Assembly: GCA_003694635.1 (NCBI GenBank)
Contig: RFKQ01000078.1
Location: forward strand, 1 to 45,320
DNA from: Planctomycetota bacterium
GTDB lineage: Bacteria; Planctomycetota; J132
Direction of reading: 5' to 3'
DNA: 45,320 nt
Part shown: positions 14,974-23,754 of the stretch, one piece after another
Layout: each line of letters starts with the position of its first letter
How positions within the stretch are numbered: position 1 is the stretch's first letter
Position numbers and translations under genes: made by a program
The notes under the pieces: generated by a model
Seen by the model: only the letters and a program-made list of their open reading frames with translations
Database searches by the model: none
What the model was told of the DNA's origin: nothing

Positions 14974-17901
14974 TTAATGAGGATTATGTACAACCTGTAT
15001 ATCTCGAATCCTTCCTTCTCCATGACAGACGCCACATCCCTCTTCCGCTTTGTAGGTATTTAAATCAATATGGGATAGAGTGCTATCTAGATCATGACAA
15101 GAGGTGCAAATAATCCTCCATTTTCTAATAGGCAATGTCTGTTCTGTGGGGTGATTTCTCTTAGCAGGCTCTTTCCAGGTGTCTGTAGAGATGTGGCATC
15201 GATCGCAATGGCGCGTTTTTCCCGGACGGGCAGGAAAGACTACCCCGCTCCAATCGCGCACTATATTGGACTCGCCAACCAATTTAAAAGTAGAAGCCTT
15301 GGGAAGAAATTTCCCTCTATGAATCACATGAAGTAAATAACGAAACTCTATCGTCATCCCAGTTGTCAAATTATTGGAATCTCCAGAAACGTAATGCGGC
15401 CTATCCTCAGAACCCGCTGTACCATGGCAGAGCAAACAAGTCTCCACCCCCCGTGCGGTGTTGTTATGTCCTAGCATTTCACTGTGACAATCCAGACATT
15501 TTGTAGGAGAAATTATGGTGTTAGGCTGGATTGTGCTAGCAGAACCAACTAAAAAATCTTTTATTGCAGGAAGGGAAGAAAAAACATAAGTCGAATTATC
15601 CCCGGTACCACTTGAAGCAATTTGACCGTTTGGTGTGAGGTAAATCGATTTCCAACCATAAATGCCAAGAGTGTAGGTGCCATCCACAATACTTTTTCCA
15701 AACCAATTCCCCCAAGTCTCATCCAAATCTCCTGTAGAGTTGATGGGAAGAGGATACTTAGAAGGAAACTGGAAGTTGATGGTATATGTGATGAGTATCT
15801 TGTTTCCATTCCCAAACTCCGTGAGCTCCGTGACAACTCCCGTTGTAGGGTCCACAGTATAGTCCGTGCCCTCAATCTTAGCAGAAAGCTGTACTTCTTT
15901 AATAGTGGCGTCTTTGGAGTGGGATTGAGTAAGAGCTGGCTTAAAATAATTATAGGACGTTGCTCCTGTCTGGATACGATAAGTAAACCATATTCTGTTT
16001 TTTGTTGTATCCACAAAGCCAATGTACATATATTCTTCGGACCCCGTACCATCGTCAATCACCACAAAGTCGCCTCGCTGAAAACCAGTTGTGTCTGCGA
16101 CATCCACATAATTTTGTCCAGGCTGGGAGCTCGTAGATAGAGTGCTTGAACCACCACTTGTACCAGTTCGAACATAAAGTGTTGTAGTATCTGCAAGCCC
16201 GCTTGGCCCTTTCCAATGAGGGACGGTATTGGTGGTCCAAGTATCACCTGTGGTTGTTGTAGAAGTTCCTAGAAGTTCGTAATAGATCTTAGTGGGGACA
16301 TTGATTGTGTAAGTATCTGAGACCGGTCCAAGTTTATCTTTTGGAATCTGGGTCCACAAAATGAGGTTCTTATTTGTGGTAGGTCCATTGATTATAAGTT
16401 CTATCTGATCTAGTGTGGCGGGGTCTACATTCTTTCCCGCATCATCTTTAAGGTCAAAAGTGATAGAAATCCTTTCTCCAATATCCACTTTACCATTTCC
16501 CCCTGAATCATTCAGATTGGTGATATGAATATTCAAACCTGCGTTGATATTGGAATTTTTAAGGGGATGCAAATGGGCATCTCGTATCGAAAAAGAACGT
16601 CCAGATTCCGTATGGCACCGGGCACAATTTGTATCATCCGGCTGAGGTTCCATAGTCAATTCATTACTAACATATTTATAGTTCCAATTGACATCATCAT
16701 GGCATGATCCACATGCTCTTCGGCTAGGGTTCGTATAGGCTCTATTGCCTTGGGCCGGCGCAGTTAAAGGACCATCTCCATCGGGATCTCCATGACATTT
16801 ATCACAATCTGTAATCCCTGTTCTTACCGCGTCTTCTTGGGCCTGCTGGGCGGGAGTAAGGGAGGAGTATCCTACATCTCTGGGCATAGGACTGACTGCG
16901 TTAGGAAAAACCGGAAAACGCGCCTTAGAGTATTCGCTGATTTGGATTCCTTCCCCTCTTATCAGCGTAAAATACTGTTGAGATAGTGGAGAAGAACTGT
17001 AGTTTCTAGTTCCATCTGGATTGGTGGTGATCCCATTGGCAGATGGGAGATGAGAGCCATTCATTAGACGATGTATTAACACTTTAAACTCAATAGTATA
17101 AGGAGTTGGATCATTGGTATCTGTGCTAAGGCTATCCTCTGAACCGGCAGTATGGCAGGTGGCACAAAGTCTGGTATCTCTATATTTTTGTCCATGAACT
17201 TGCTGGGCACCATGACAGACATTACAGTTTTCAATTTTGACAATCTCTCGTGGTTCTAAGGTTGTAGCATTGCCAAGGAGAAAATCTTTGCTAGCGTTTC
17301 CGGCATCTACAAAGGTTTCTTTAATGATCTCACCTCCCACAGTAGTCTGTTCTACTAAATAGTTTTTCGTAACAACTAGGCAAACGGTGTAGGTACCATC
17401 CTGAAGAGGTTGACCTGTCATCTCGCCTTCCGTAAATTTTTTAGTATCGTTGAAAGGAGCTCCATAAACCGCTGGAATAGGAGTAAGGAAGGTGTAGCTA
17501 TAACTCCCGTCTGGATTACGGACAGCTTCTTCCTTCACATTGTTTAAGCTTGGAATTTGAAGCCCCATTCCAATTTGTTCTGGAGTGTTGGAGGGAATCA
17601 CTCGTTGGTAGTTTGTGGTTGGACCTGCCACCCAAATCTCCGCAGTGGTGGCCTCATCTAAGCTCATATTGGAGCCGTCTTTTTTTTTGAGGGTAAAGTG
17701 AACTGTGATAAAATCTCCAACCTGAAAATTTCCATTTGGTCCAGTACCTCCAGTTAAGCCTGTGATGCTCACTATAATTCCGGGGAAATCCTCGCTGGCT
17801 TGTAAGGAAGCTGTGATTGTAGAGAAACCTGCATACTCTTTCCCGCAGCCCGAAATACAAATACCAATAAAAAACAAGGCGTATAAGATTATTTGCCTCA
17901 T
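14974..17901 (-). CDS. OmcA/MtrC-like decahaem c-type cytochrome, lipoprotein
   Basis: The first of two tandem decahaem cytochromes (975 residues). The signal peptide ends in the lipobox-like CISGC (C19), without the collagen-like linker of its neighbour. Ten CxxCH sites occur at residues 226, 246, 366, 397, 426 and 802, 822, 899, 932, 956, again five plus five. The domain before each cluster shares GGTGPNGNF-VGDFI-V-FTLKK with the paralogue, and the middle region shares the GDFVVIDDGTGSEEY block. The spacing of haem motifs is nearly the same in the two proteins, so they arose by duplication and have diverged most in loops. It starts 76 bases after the PstS-like gene with an AAGGA site. A terminal electron-transfer role is inferred. 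Confidence 0.88.
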   Translation of the reverse strand: MRQIILYALFFIGICISGCGKEYAGFSTITASLQASEDFPGIIVSITGLTGGTGPNGNFQVGDFITVHFTLKKKDGSNMSLDEATTAEIWVAGPTTNYQRVIPSNTPEQIGMGLQIPSLNNVKEEAVRNPDGSYSYTFLTPIPAVYGAPFNDTKKFTEGEMTGQPLQDGTYTVCLVVTKNYLVEQTTVGGEIIKETFVDAGNASKDFLLGNATTLEPREIVKIENCNVCHGAQQVHGQKYRDTRLCATCHTAGSEDSLSTDTNDPTPYTIEFKVLIHRLMNGSHLPSANGITTNPDGTRNYSSSPLSQQYFTLIRGEGIQISEYSKARFPVFPNAVSPMPRDVGYSSLTPAQQAQEDAVRTGITDCDKCHGDPDGDGPLTAPAQGNRAYTNPSRRACGSCHDDVNWNYKYVSNELTMEPQPDDTNCARCHTESGRSFSIRDAHLHPLKNSNINAGLNIHITNLNDSGGNGKVDIGERISITFDLKDDAGKNVDPATLDQIELIINGPTTNKNLILWTQIPKDKLGPVSDTYTINVPTKIYYELLGTSTTTTGDTWTTNTVPHWKGPSGLADTTTLYVRTGTSGGSSTLSTSSQPGQNYVDVADTTGFQRGDFVVIDDGTGSEEYMYIGFVDTTKNRIWFTYRIQTGATSYNYFKPALTQSHSKDATIKEVQLSAKIEGTDYTVDPTTGVVTELTEFGNGNKILITYTINFQFPSKYPLPINSTGDLDETWGNWFGKSIVDGTYTLGIYGWKSIYLTPNGQIASSGTGDNSTYVFSSLPAIKDFLVGSASTIQPNTIISPTKCLDCHSEMLGHNNTARGVETCLLCHGTAGSEDRPHYVSGDSNNLTTGMTIEFRYLLHVIHRGKFLPKASTFKLVGESNIVRDWSGVVFPARPGKTRHCDRCHISTDTWKEPAKRNHPTEQTLPIRKWRIICTSCHDLDSTLSHIDLNTYKAEEGCGVCHGEGRIRDIQVVHNPH

Positions 17902-17977
17902 AAAATCAAATCCTTCTTCACTCCTGCGAAATATAGAGCCTTCAAAAATCTATGAGATAATATGCCATTTTTTCTAT

Positions 17978-18568
17978 TTATTTTTTAGGAGCGCAAGGCA
18001 AAATCAAAACAGTTCGGATTTTTTTCAAAAAAACTTTGTATCTTTTTTTCCTCCTTGGGCTCAACTCTTTTTTGAAATAATAGGAAATTGCGTTTTTCCT
18101 GCGGCTAACAAGTTTTAGTATAGTATAAAATTTTTTATATTTTGCAGGTGGTCGGACTCCCTTCAATGTAGCTTGCTTTAGCCAATAATCTTCCCATTCG
18201 TAGCGATCTAGACGAAGAACATATTTCAGAAAAGCTTTTTTGACTTGCTTCTGATCTCGATCTATAGGAAACCAAGGATAGTGGGATTTTTTTAGAAAAA
18301 TTTTTCTTATCTGGCTCTGAGTTAATTTAAGATTCTTCATCGATTTATTTGCAATAATGATCAAAAATTTTTGATTTTTAAAAAGAGTCTTTCCTAGAGA
18401 TTTCTTCGTTGGTATTTTCTTTTTGAGAGAACCGTTCTTTTTTTTACTTTTTATAGTCTTTCTAGATATTCCTTTTCTAGATATTCCTTTCTCTGGCGAT
18501 TTTTTATCTGCGTATACTTGAGTGCAATAAAAAAAACACAGCATACATATCAGGGTTTTTTGAATCAT
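17978..18568 (-). CDS. Small periplasmic PstS-like (phosphate-binding-fold) protein
   Basis: The 196-residue protein has a signal peptide ending near VYA-DKK, a lysine-rich linker (about 22-65), and a compact domain. In that domain IIIANKSMKNLKLTQSQIRKIF, FPIDRDQ, and ISYYF follow the order seen in truncated PstS-type substrate-binding domains (the family has VVNPSNP...LSKEQLRDIFLGK...GAIGYV). Such one-domain proteins are common next to porins and are often annotated as phosphate ABC transporter substrate-binding proteins without evidence of transport. No pst transporter genes are nearby. The gene starts with a perfect GGAGGTGAGAG site, 15 bases after the porin stop. The ligand is unknown. 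Confidence 0.6.
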   Translation of the reverse strand: MIQKTLICMLCFFYCTQVYADKKSPEKGISRKGISRKTIKSKKKNGSLKKKIPTKKSLGKTLFKNQKFLIIIANKSMKNLKLTQSQIRKIFLKKSHYPWFPIDRDQKQVKKAFLKYVLRLDRYEWEDYWLKQATLKGVRPPAKYKKFYTILKLVSRRKNAISYYFKKELSPRRKKRYKVFLKKIRTVLILPCAPKK

Positions 18569-18583
18569 CTCTCACCTCCGCTT

Positions 18584-20080
18584 TCAAAAAGAAAAAACAG
18601 CTTGAGTAGCAATACGATCAAAATTTCTAAAATTTCCCCGAGGGTATAGATTTTGTTGATATTCAAATTTTAGAAGAAAATACTGTGAGATTTTCCAGTT
18701 CAGCCCGTAGACAAATCTTTCTCGAGTGCCCAACTCTCCTGTCATATGATCATTTGCTTGGTAATTGTCGTATAAAAAAAAAGGAATAAAACGCCCAAAG
18801 CGCTGCCAATCTTTGCCCAACCATTTGGCAAGGATAAACTCATAGCTAAAAAAAACATAAAAGCCAGATTGAAGAAAGTTTTTTACTCCTTTTCCATGCG
18901 GATCCACAAAGTTTAGGACATACTCTGCTTGAAGAGTAAATTTCAGCATTCTCATTTGAAAATGAAAATTCAACGCTCGATCCGTGTAGCCGGCGTTTGG
19001 CTCTCCATTAAAAAGATAAGTAAGATTGGATGGATCGTAGTTGGTTGGTCGGCCACCTTCTTTAAGAAAAATATTATCTACTTTGGCAAATAATGCCACA
19101 GAGGGATTGGTAGTATTTTGAGGTACTTTGCAAAAGTATCCAGAAACACCAAAACGAAGCTGCTTAATGACAATATCCTGAGTAAGATTGAGATCTTCAA
19201 ATTCAAAAGCAAGCCGTGTGCCTATTTCTTTATTCTCATCAAAATCCAGTAGATCTAACTCATTCACTGTTAGCGGAACAGCATCGGGATCAGAGCTATT
19301 TCGTCTTTTCCCATTTCCCAACCAGAATAAAAATTGAAAACTTCCCGTCTCACCCATATTTTTAGAATATTCTACCTCCAGACCTAAGGTTCTCTTTGCA
19401 AAGACGTTTTCTTGAATAAATCCAATGTTATTGCTATCGATCGTCGGAATCAAATTTTTTTTTGTATGAATTCTATTCCAAAGCCCAAAATACGTAAGAA
19501 ACCTACCCACTCGAATCCGGAGATAACTTGTGGGGAGATATTCCAACCAAATATTATCAATATCCACCACCTGTTTCGGCTGGTAAATCACTTCCGTATA
19601 AAATCTTAGCCACTCAGAGGGAGTGATCGTAGAAATTAGGCTCATGTCAGTTACATTAAACTTGCTAGCAGACTTTTCATAACTGCTCAGGTTTTTGAGA
19701 GTACTATCCTCAGAGAAAGCATCATGAAATTCAACAGCTGCAAAACCGTTGAAATGAATCATTTTTTTAAATTGATTTAAAAACGAGTTGAACTCGTCTT
19801 CTGATGATTCTTGAGCCTCTCTTGAATTATCGATTTCATCCTGTTGGCGAAGAATGGTTTCATTGAGTCTTTCTACCTCTTTTTCCGTTTCTCTTAGCTT
19901 TTCTGTGACATTCTTGAGTTTTAATTGTAAAAGTTTTAAATTACGCTCCAGTTTTTTTAATTTTCCTTCCGCCTCATTTTTCGTCTGAGCGTAAACAAAA
20001 CCAAAACAAAAAAGAAAGACTCCTAACAATACACTACTTTCTACGCACTTTGATTCTACGCACTTTAATAAAATTTTCAT
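18584..20080 (-). CDS. Outer-membrane beta-barrel porin with N-terminal coiled coil
   Basis: The protein (498 residues) has a signal peptide ending near VYAQ, then a coiled coil (about 35-80, heptad-like KKLERNLKLLQLKLKNVTEK and following). The rest is a beta-rich barrel of alternating aromatic strands that ends in phenylalanine, typical of outer-membrane proteins. The coiled-coil-plus-barrel design resembles SLH-less or phosphate-porin-like proteins. It is too short and lacks the CxxC features of an MtrB-type cytochrome porin. The signal region contains a tandem duplication (KCVES twice, from a 13-bp repeat at 20039-20066). I chose the ATG at 20080 behind AAGGTGG over a TTG five codons earlier. 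Its position between the kinases and the decahaem cytochromes suggests a role in the same envelope module. Confidence 0.72.
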   Translation of the reverse strand: MKILLKCVESKCVESSVLLGVFLFCFGFVYAQTKNEAEGKLKKLERNLKLLQLKLKNVTEKLRETEKEVERLNETILRQQDEIDNSREAQESSEDEFNSFLNQFKKMIHFNGFAAVEFHDAFSEDSTLKNLSSYEKSASKFNVTDMSLISTITPSEWLRFYTEVIYQPKQVVDIDNIWLEYLPTSYLRIRVGRFLTYFGLWNRIHTKKNLIPTIDSNNIGFIQENVFAKRTLGLEVEYSKNMGETGSFQFLFWLGNGKRRNSSDPDAVPLTVNELDLLDFDENKEIGTRLAFEFEDLNLTQDIVIKQLRFGVSGYFCKVPQNTTNPSVALFAKVDNIFLKEGGRPTNYDPSNLTYLFNGEPNAGYTDRALNFHFQMRMLKFTLQAEYVLNFVDPHGKGVKNFLQSGFYVFFSYEFILAKWLGKDWQRFGRFIPFFLYDNYQANDHMTGELGTRERFVYGLNWKISQYFLLKFEYQQNLYPRGNFRNFDRIATQAVFSF

Positions 20081-20144
20081 ATTCCACCTTTCCAAACTCT
20101 AAAATCATTTTTTTGCTAAGGGCTAAGAGCTAGAGTAAGAGGTT

Positions 20145-23100
20145 TTAGGATTCTAAAATATCTTCTATTTTTTTGCGCAGTCTAGAACTTTTAGGTAAAT
20201 TTTCAGTAATTTGTCGCAATGCTCTTTTTGCATACCATTTTACTGTTTTTTTCTTTAACAGCTTTATCAAAATGGGAACTGCAGATTTTTCCCCTAAACT
20301 TCCTAAAAGCTGGATCAATGCTTTCTGTAAAGCTATATCTTCTGTAGAGAGCAATTCAAAACTCAGGCGGGGAATGATCTTCGGCCCCATTTTTAAAAGG
20401 ATATTCTCTAACTCTCTTTTATATAAAAGGCGATGTGATTTTTTGTAAGCTTCCAACACTACAGGAAGGGCCTCTAAACCTCTAGAAGCTAGGATAGAGC
20501 TAGTTTGCTTGTAAAAAGGGTATCTCTTTAGAATTTGTAAAAGAGCTCGAGAGGAAGATTTTGAGTGAATCTTCCCCAAAGTTTTAATAATCTCTATATG
20601 AACTTCTGGCTCTGGAGAAGTTTGTATCGTTTTTAAAAGAGGAGAGACAGAGGAAGGATCTTTCAACTGGCCTAGAGCCCATACCGTTTTGTGAACAACC
20701 TCAGACTTTTCATCCCACAATCTTTTGTGAAGAGCGGTTAGCGCAATTTGACTTTTCCATTCACCTAAAATCTTAACAGCTTTCTTACGAATTTCTTCAT
20801 TCGGATCCTCAAGCATCTTAATCAAGAGAATTTCTGTAGAATTGGACTTCCCTAACCTTTTTAAAACCTGTATTAATTTTTCTCGAATAAAAGGACTCTG
20901 GTCTTTGGGAACAACATTTAAGAAATGAAAAAGCCTTCTTTTGGCAAGGAAATCTATAGCTTGAGAACGAATTCTAAGTTCAGAATCACTGAGCATCTTT
21001 GCTAATGCACTGTCGCATAGAGTGTGTTTTGCTGCACAAAGATTTTTGGCAAGAAAAATTCGGAGGGAAACTTCCTCATCTTGATCCAGTTTTTCAATCA
21101 AAACGGTTAATGATTTTAAATAGCCTCTTCTGGCCAATTTGGGAACCATTCTACAAAGAGTTAGTTTTTCTTCTCTGGTAAGAGAATCGTAAACAAAGTC
21201 AATATTCTTTCCTGCAAATCTAAGGTGTTTCTTTACAAAATCTTCCAGTTGCTTTGAAGAAGAGGTAATGTGTTTTATGAGATGGGCAAAAAGGCGCAAT
21301 TTTTGCATATTATCTACAAAAATTTTATGTAGCTGATCGCCTTTTTTTTGCAGTTCGAGAAAGTATAACCTTATCTTTTTCTCTGGAAGAAGATAAAAAT
21401 ATTTTCTCATCCAAGGAGCTGAGAGATCATTCCGGATAGATACCATCAAATATTTCTTAGCCTTATCACTCAGCTCAAACCATTTTGAAAAAAATATTTG
21501 TTTGTATTTTGGAGTAAAACTTACATAATAACTCTGCAACAATAGGTATAAAAGAGGATTATATTCTTCTTTCTTATCTAAGTACTTTACTTTCGTCCAA
21601 ATTTTTTCTATGTTTTTCTGCTCAAGAGCTTCTTTAACAGTATAAAGATTTTTAACGATTTTCTTTAATGCAACGATTTTGGGCTCCAATGGATATTGGT
21701 ATTCCAATTTGCTAACTTCTTGCATTGCATAATCAAGATTTAACTTATTCATAGCTTTTCGAATCTGGCGGAGCCCCAGATTTATGATTCTTTGTTTTAA
21801 AATGGCCGCTTTTTTCTTACTGATTTCCTCCGCCAATCTTCTTTTCTTTTCTTCTTCCAAAAGCTTTTTTTTCTGTTCTTCAATGATCTTCTTTTGTTCT
21901 TGATACCTCCTCTCGAGCGCTCTAGTTTCTTCTTCTGTTTTCTTTTTCTGCTCCTCTATCTTCTTCTTATAATGTACTTTGGCTGTCTTTTTTTTCAGCT
22001 CCGCTGTTTGTTTTGCACTCACAGCATACCAGATACTTCCTGCAATAAAAACCACTATACTCCCCAATATACCAGCTTTTAAAATGCGTCTTCTGCGCTG
22101 CAATTGCAAGTACTTTACTCCCCCTAGTGGATACAAACCTTTTTTAACACGTTTAATATTTTCTAAAAGTTGATCCACACTAACACATCGATCTTCTTTC
22201 TTTTTAGAAAGCAGCTTGTAAACGAAAGCTTCACAAGCCTTCGAGATTTCAATATCAAAAGCAGAGGGAGGAGGCGGAGGTGAAGCAAGATGGGCATCCT
22301 GCAGTGCCATGGTAGTCTTACCTGCAAAAGGTAGGTGTCCGGTGAGCATCACATACAGAGTTACTCCTAAAGCATAAACGTCTGTTCTGTAATCAAACTC
22401 TTCACCTGTGAACTGTTCCGGAGCCATATAATGAGGGGTTCCTACAATGACCCCCGCTCTGGTGAGATCCATCCCCGTATCTAGAGATTTGGCAAGACCA
22501 AAGTCAAAAAGCTTAATCCCCTTTTCTCCTACCATAACATTATCTGGTTTTATATCCCTGTGAATAAAACCTTTTTTCCAAGCATCCTGCAATCCATCCA
22601 CTAGACTTTCCAATATCTTAAGAGCTTCCTGCTCTTGGAGCATCCCTTTTTTAAGAATATATTCTGTCAGTGTAACCCCTTCAATAAACTCCATCACCAT
22701 ATAGTAAAGGCCATAAAAATCCCCAAAATCATAAGCCTTTACTATATTGGGATGATTTAGAGATTTGATCGCCTCACATTCTCGGATAAATCGAACCACA
22801 CCAGAAGATGTATCGCTAAGAGGGGGAGCAAATATTTTTATAGCTACCTTTTGTCCTGTATCATCCATTCTTCCTCTATAAACAGCAGCAATTCCTCCCT
22901 CTCCCAATAACTTCTCTATCGTATACCCAGGAATAAGGGACTCGCCTTTTTCGTTTTTTAAGTGTTTTAAATTATTCAACGCTTCCTGTGTAAGGATCCC
23001 TTTTTCAATGAGAATATCCTCCAGAGTTACCTCTTCTCCTTTGAGTTTTCTTTGTACCTGCTCTTGGGAAATCTTGTTTAACCTGTCCACCGTAATTAAA

Positions 23101-23711
23101 GAGAAGGATATCAAAAGACGTTGGAAAATATCACTAGAGACCGGCTGCTTGGTTTGGGTGAGTTTGGTCTCTTCTGAATAAAGATGGCTCAACCTCATAT
23201 GAAGAGTGTCTGCTATTCCTGTAGCAAGTTTAATCTGCCTTGTACCACTTCCAGCCAAATTCTTTTTTTTAGTAATTTTTTCTGAAATCCTGCTTGTAAT
23301 ACTCTTAATGACTGAGCGGCTGCCTTTCTCAGTTTTTTCACCTAGAGAAGAAAAAGCTTCCATAGCTTTTTTCTGTAAAACTTCTTGATCCACAGGTTTG
23401 CTTAGATAGGTTTCTACTCCCAACGAAAGAGCTTTATGCTTTTCCTCTTCATTGGGGGAGGAAGTCACAAAAATAAAAGGTATCTTTTTTTGAGGATGAT
23501 GATGAACAATGTAGTCCAAAACCTCCCAACCACTGATTTCATCCCTGTTGAGTTCTGCAATCACAAGAGCGGGGGCCTTCGTTTTTACAATATTCAAGGA
23601 GGTTTGGTCCAATATATTTAGTAAATGAAGTCCCTTTTCTCTCCATTTTGCTTGAAGTTGAGGGCTTATAAGCTCTTCTATTTTACCAGAGACCAATACA
23701 AAATCTTGCAT
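20145..23711 (-). CDS. Degenerate-receiver Ser/Thr protein kinase with TM, coiled coil and HEAT repeats
   Basis: A 1188-residue membrane kinase. Domains in order are as follows. A receiver-like domain spans about 2-121; the phosphoacceptor position is glutamate (E53 in VIAELNRD), while the conserved lysine is kept (K105 in YLSKPV). A short helical region with an EDILIEKGILTQEAL motif follows. The kinase domain spans about 263-524, with the glycine-rich loop GEGGIAAVY, K292, catalytic D386 in HRDIKPDN, DFG at 403-405 and GTPHYMAPEQ. One membrane span lies near 544-566, then a charged coiled coil (567-636), and a C-terminal solenoid of HEAT-like repeats. The ATG at 23711 has a GGGAGG site. It is a paralogue of the next gene upstream, 43 bases away. 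Substrates are unknown. Confidence 0.88.
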   Translation of the reverse strand: MQDFVLVSGKIEELISPQLQAKWREKGLHLLNILDQTSLNIVKTKAPALVIAELNRDEISGWEVLDYIVHHHPQKKIPFIFVTSSPNEEEKHKALSLGVETYLSKPVDQEVLQKKAMEAFSSLGEKTEKGSRSVIKSITSRISEKITKKKNLAGSGTRQIKLATGIADTLHMRLSHLYSEETKLTQTKQPVSSDIFQRLLISFSLITVDRLNKISQEQVQRKLKGEEVTLEDILIEKGILTQEALNNLKHLKNEKGESLIPGYTIEKLLGEGGIAAVYRGRMDDTGQKVAIKIFAPPLSDTSSGVVRFIRECEAIKSLNHPNIVKAYDFGDFYGLYYMVMEFIEGVTLTEYILKKGMLQEQEALKILESLVDGLQDAWKKGFIHRDIKPDNVMVGEKGIKLFDFGLAKSLDTGMDLTRAGVIVGTPHYMAPEQFTGEEFDYRTDVYALGVTLYVMLTGHLPFAGKTTMALQDAHLASPPPPPSAFDIEISKACEAFVYKLLSKKKEDRCVSVDQLLENIKRVKKGLYPLGGVKYLQLQRRRRILKAGILGSIVVFIAGSIWYAVSAKQTAELKKKTAKVHYKKKIEEQKKKTEEETRALERRYQEQKKIIEEQKKKLLEEEKKRRLAEEISKKKAAILKQRIINLGLRQIRKAMNKLNLDYAMQEVSKLEYQYPLEPKIVALKKIVKNLYTVKEALEQKNIEKIWTKVKYLDKKEEYNPLLYLLLQSYYVSFTPKYKQIFFSKWFELSDKAKKYLMVSIRNDLSAPWMRKYFYLLPEKKIRLYFLELQKKGDQLHKIFVDNMQKLRLFAHLIKHITSSSKQLEDFVKKHLRFAGKNIDFVYDSLTREEKLTLCRMVPKLARRGYLKSLTVLIEKLDQDEEVSLRIFLAKNLCAAKHTLCDSALAKMLSDSELRIRSQAIDFLAKRRLFHFLNVVPKDQSPFIREKLIQVLKRLGKSNSTEILLIKMLEDPNEEIRKKAVKILGEWKSQIALTALHKRLWDEKSEVVHKTVWALGQLKDPSSVSPLLKTIQTSPEPEVHIEIIKTLGKIHSKSSSRALLQILKRYPFYKQTSSILASRGLEALPVVLEAYKKSHRLLYKRELENILLKMGPKIIPRLSFELLSTEDIALQKALIQLLGSLGEKSAVPILIKLLKKKTVKWYAKRALRQITENLPKSSRLRKKIEDILES

Positions 23712-23754
23712 TTTACCTCCCTTCCTTTTTGTCAACATCACAACAGCGACGATT

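Noticed and set aside
15561-16140. Long overlapping frames on both strands inside the first decahaem gene (165 and 172 codons)
   Set aside because: They lie over the beta-rich middle region of a continuous 975-codon gene with haem motifs on both sides, and have no ribosome sites or recognisable domains.
18584-20080. MtrB-type cytochrome porin
   Set aside because: At 498 residues with an N-terminal coiled coil it is much shorter than MtrB and shows no CxxC motif; a general porin fits better.
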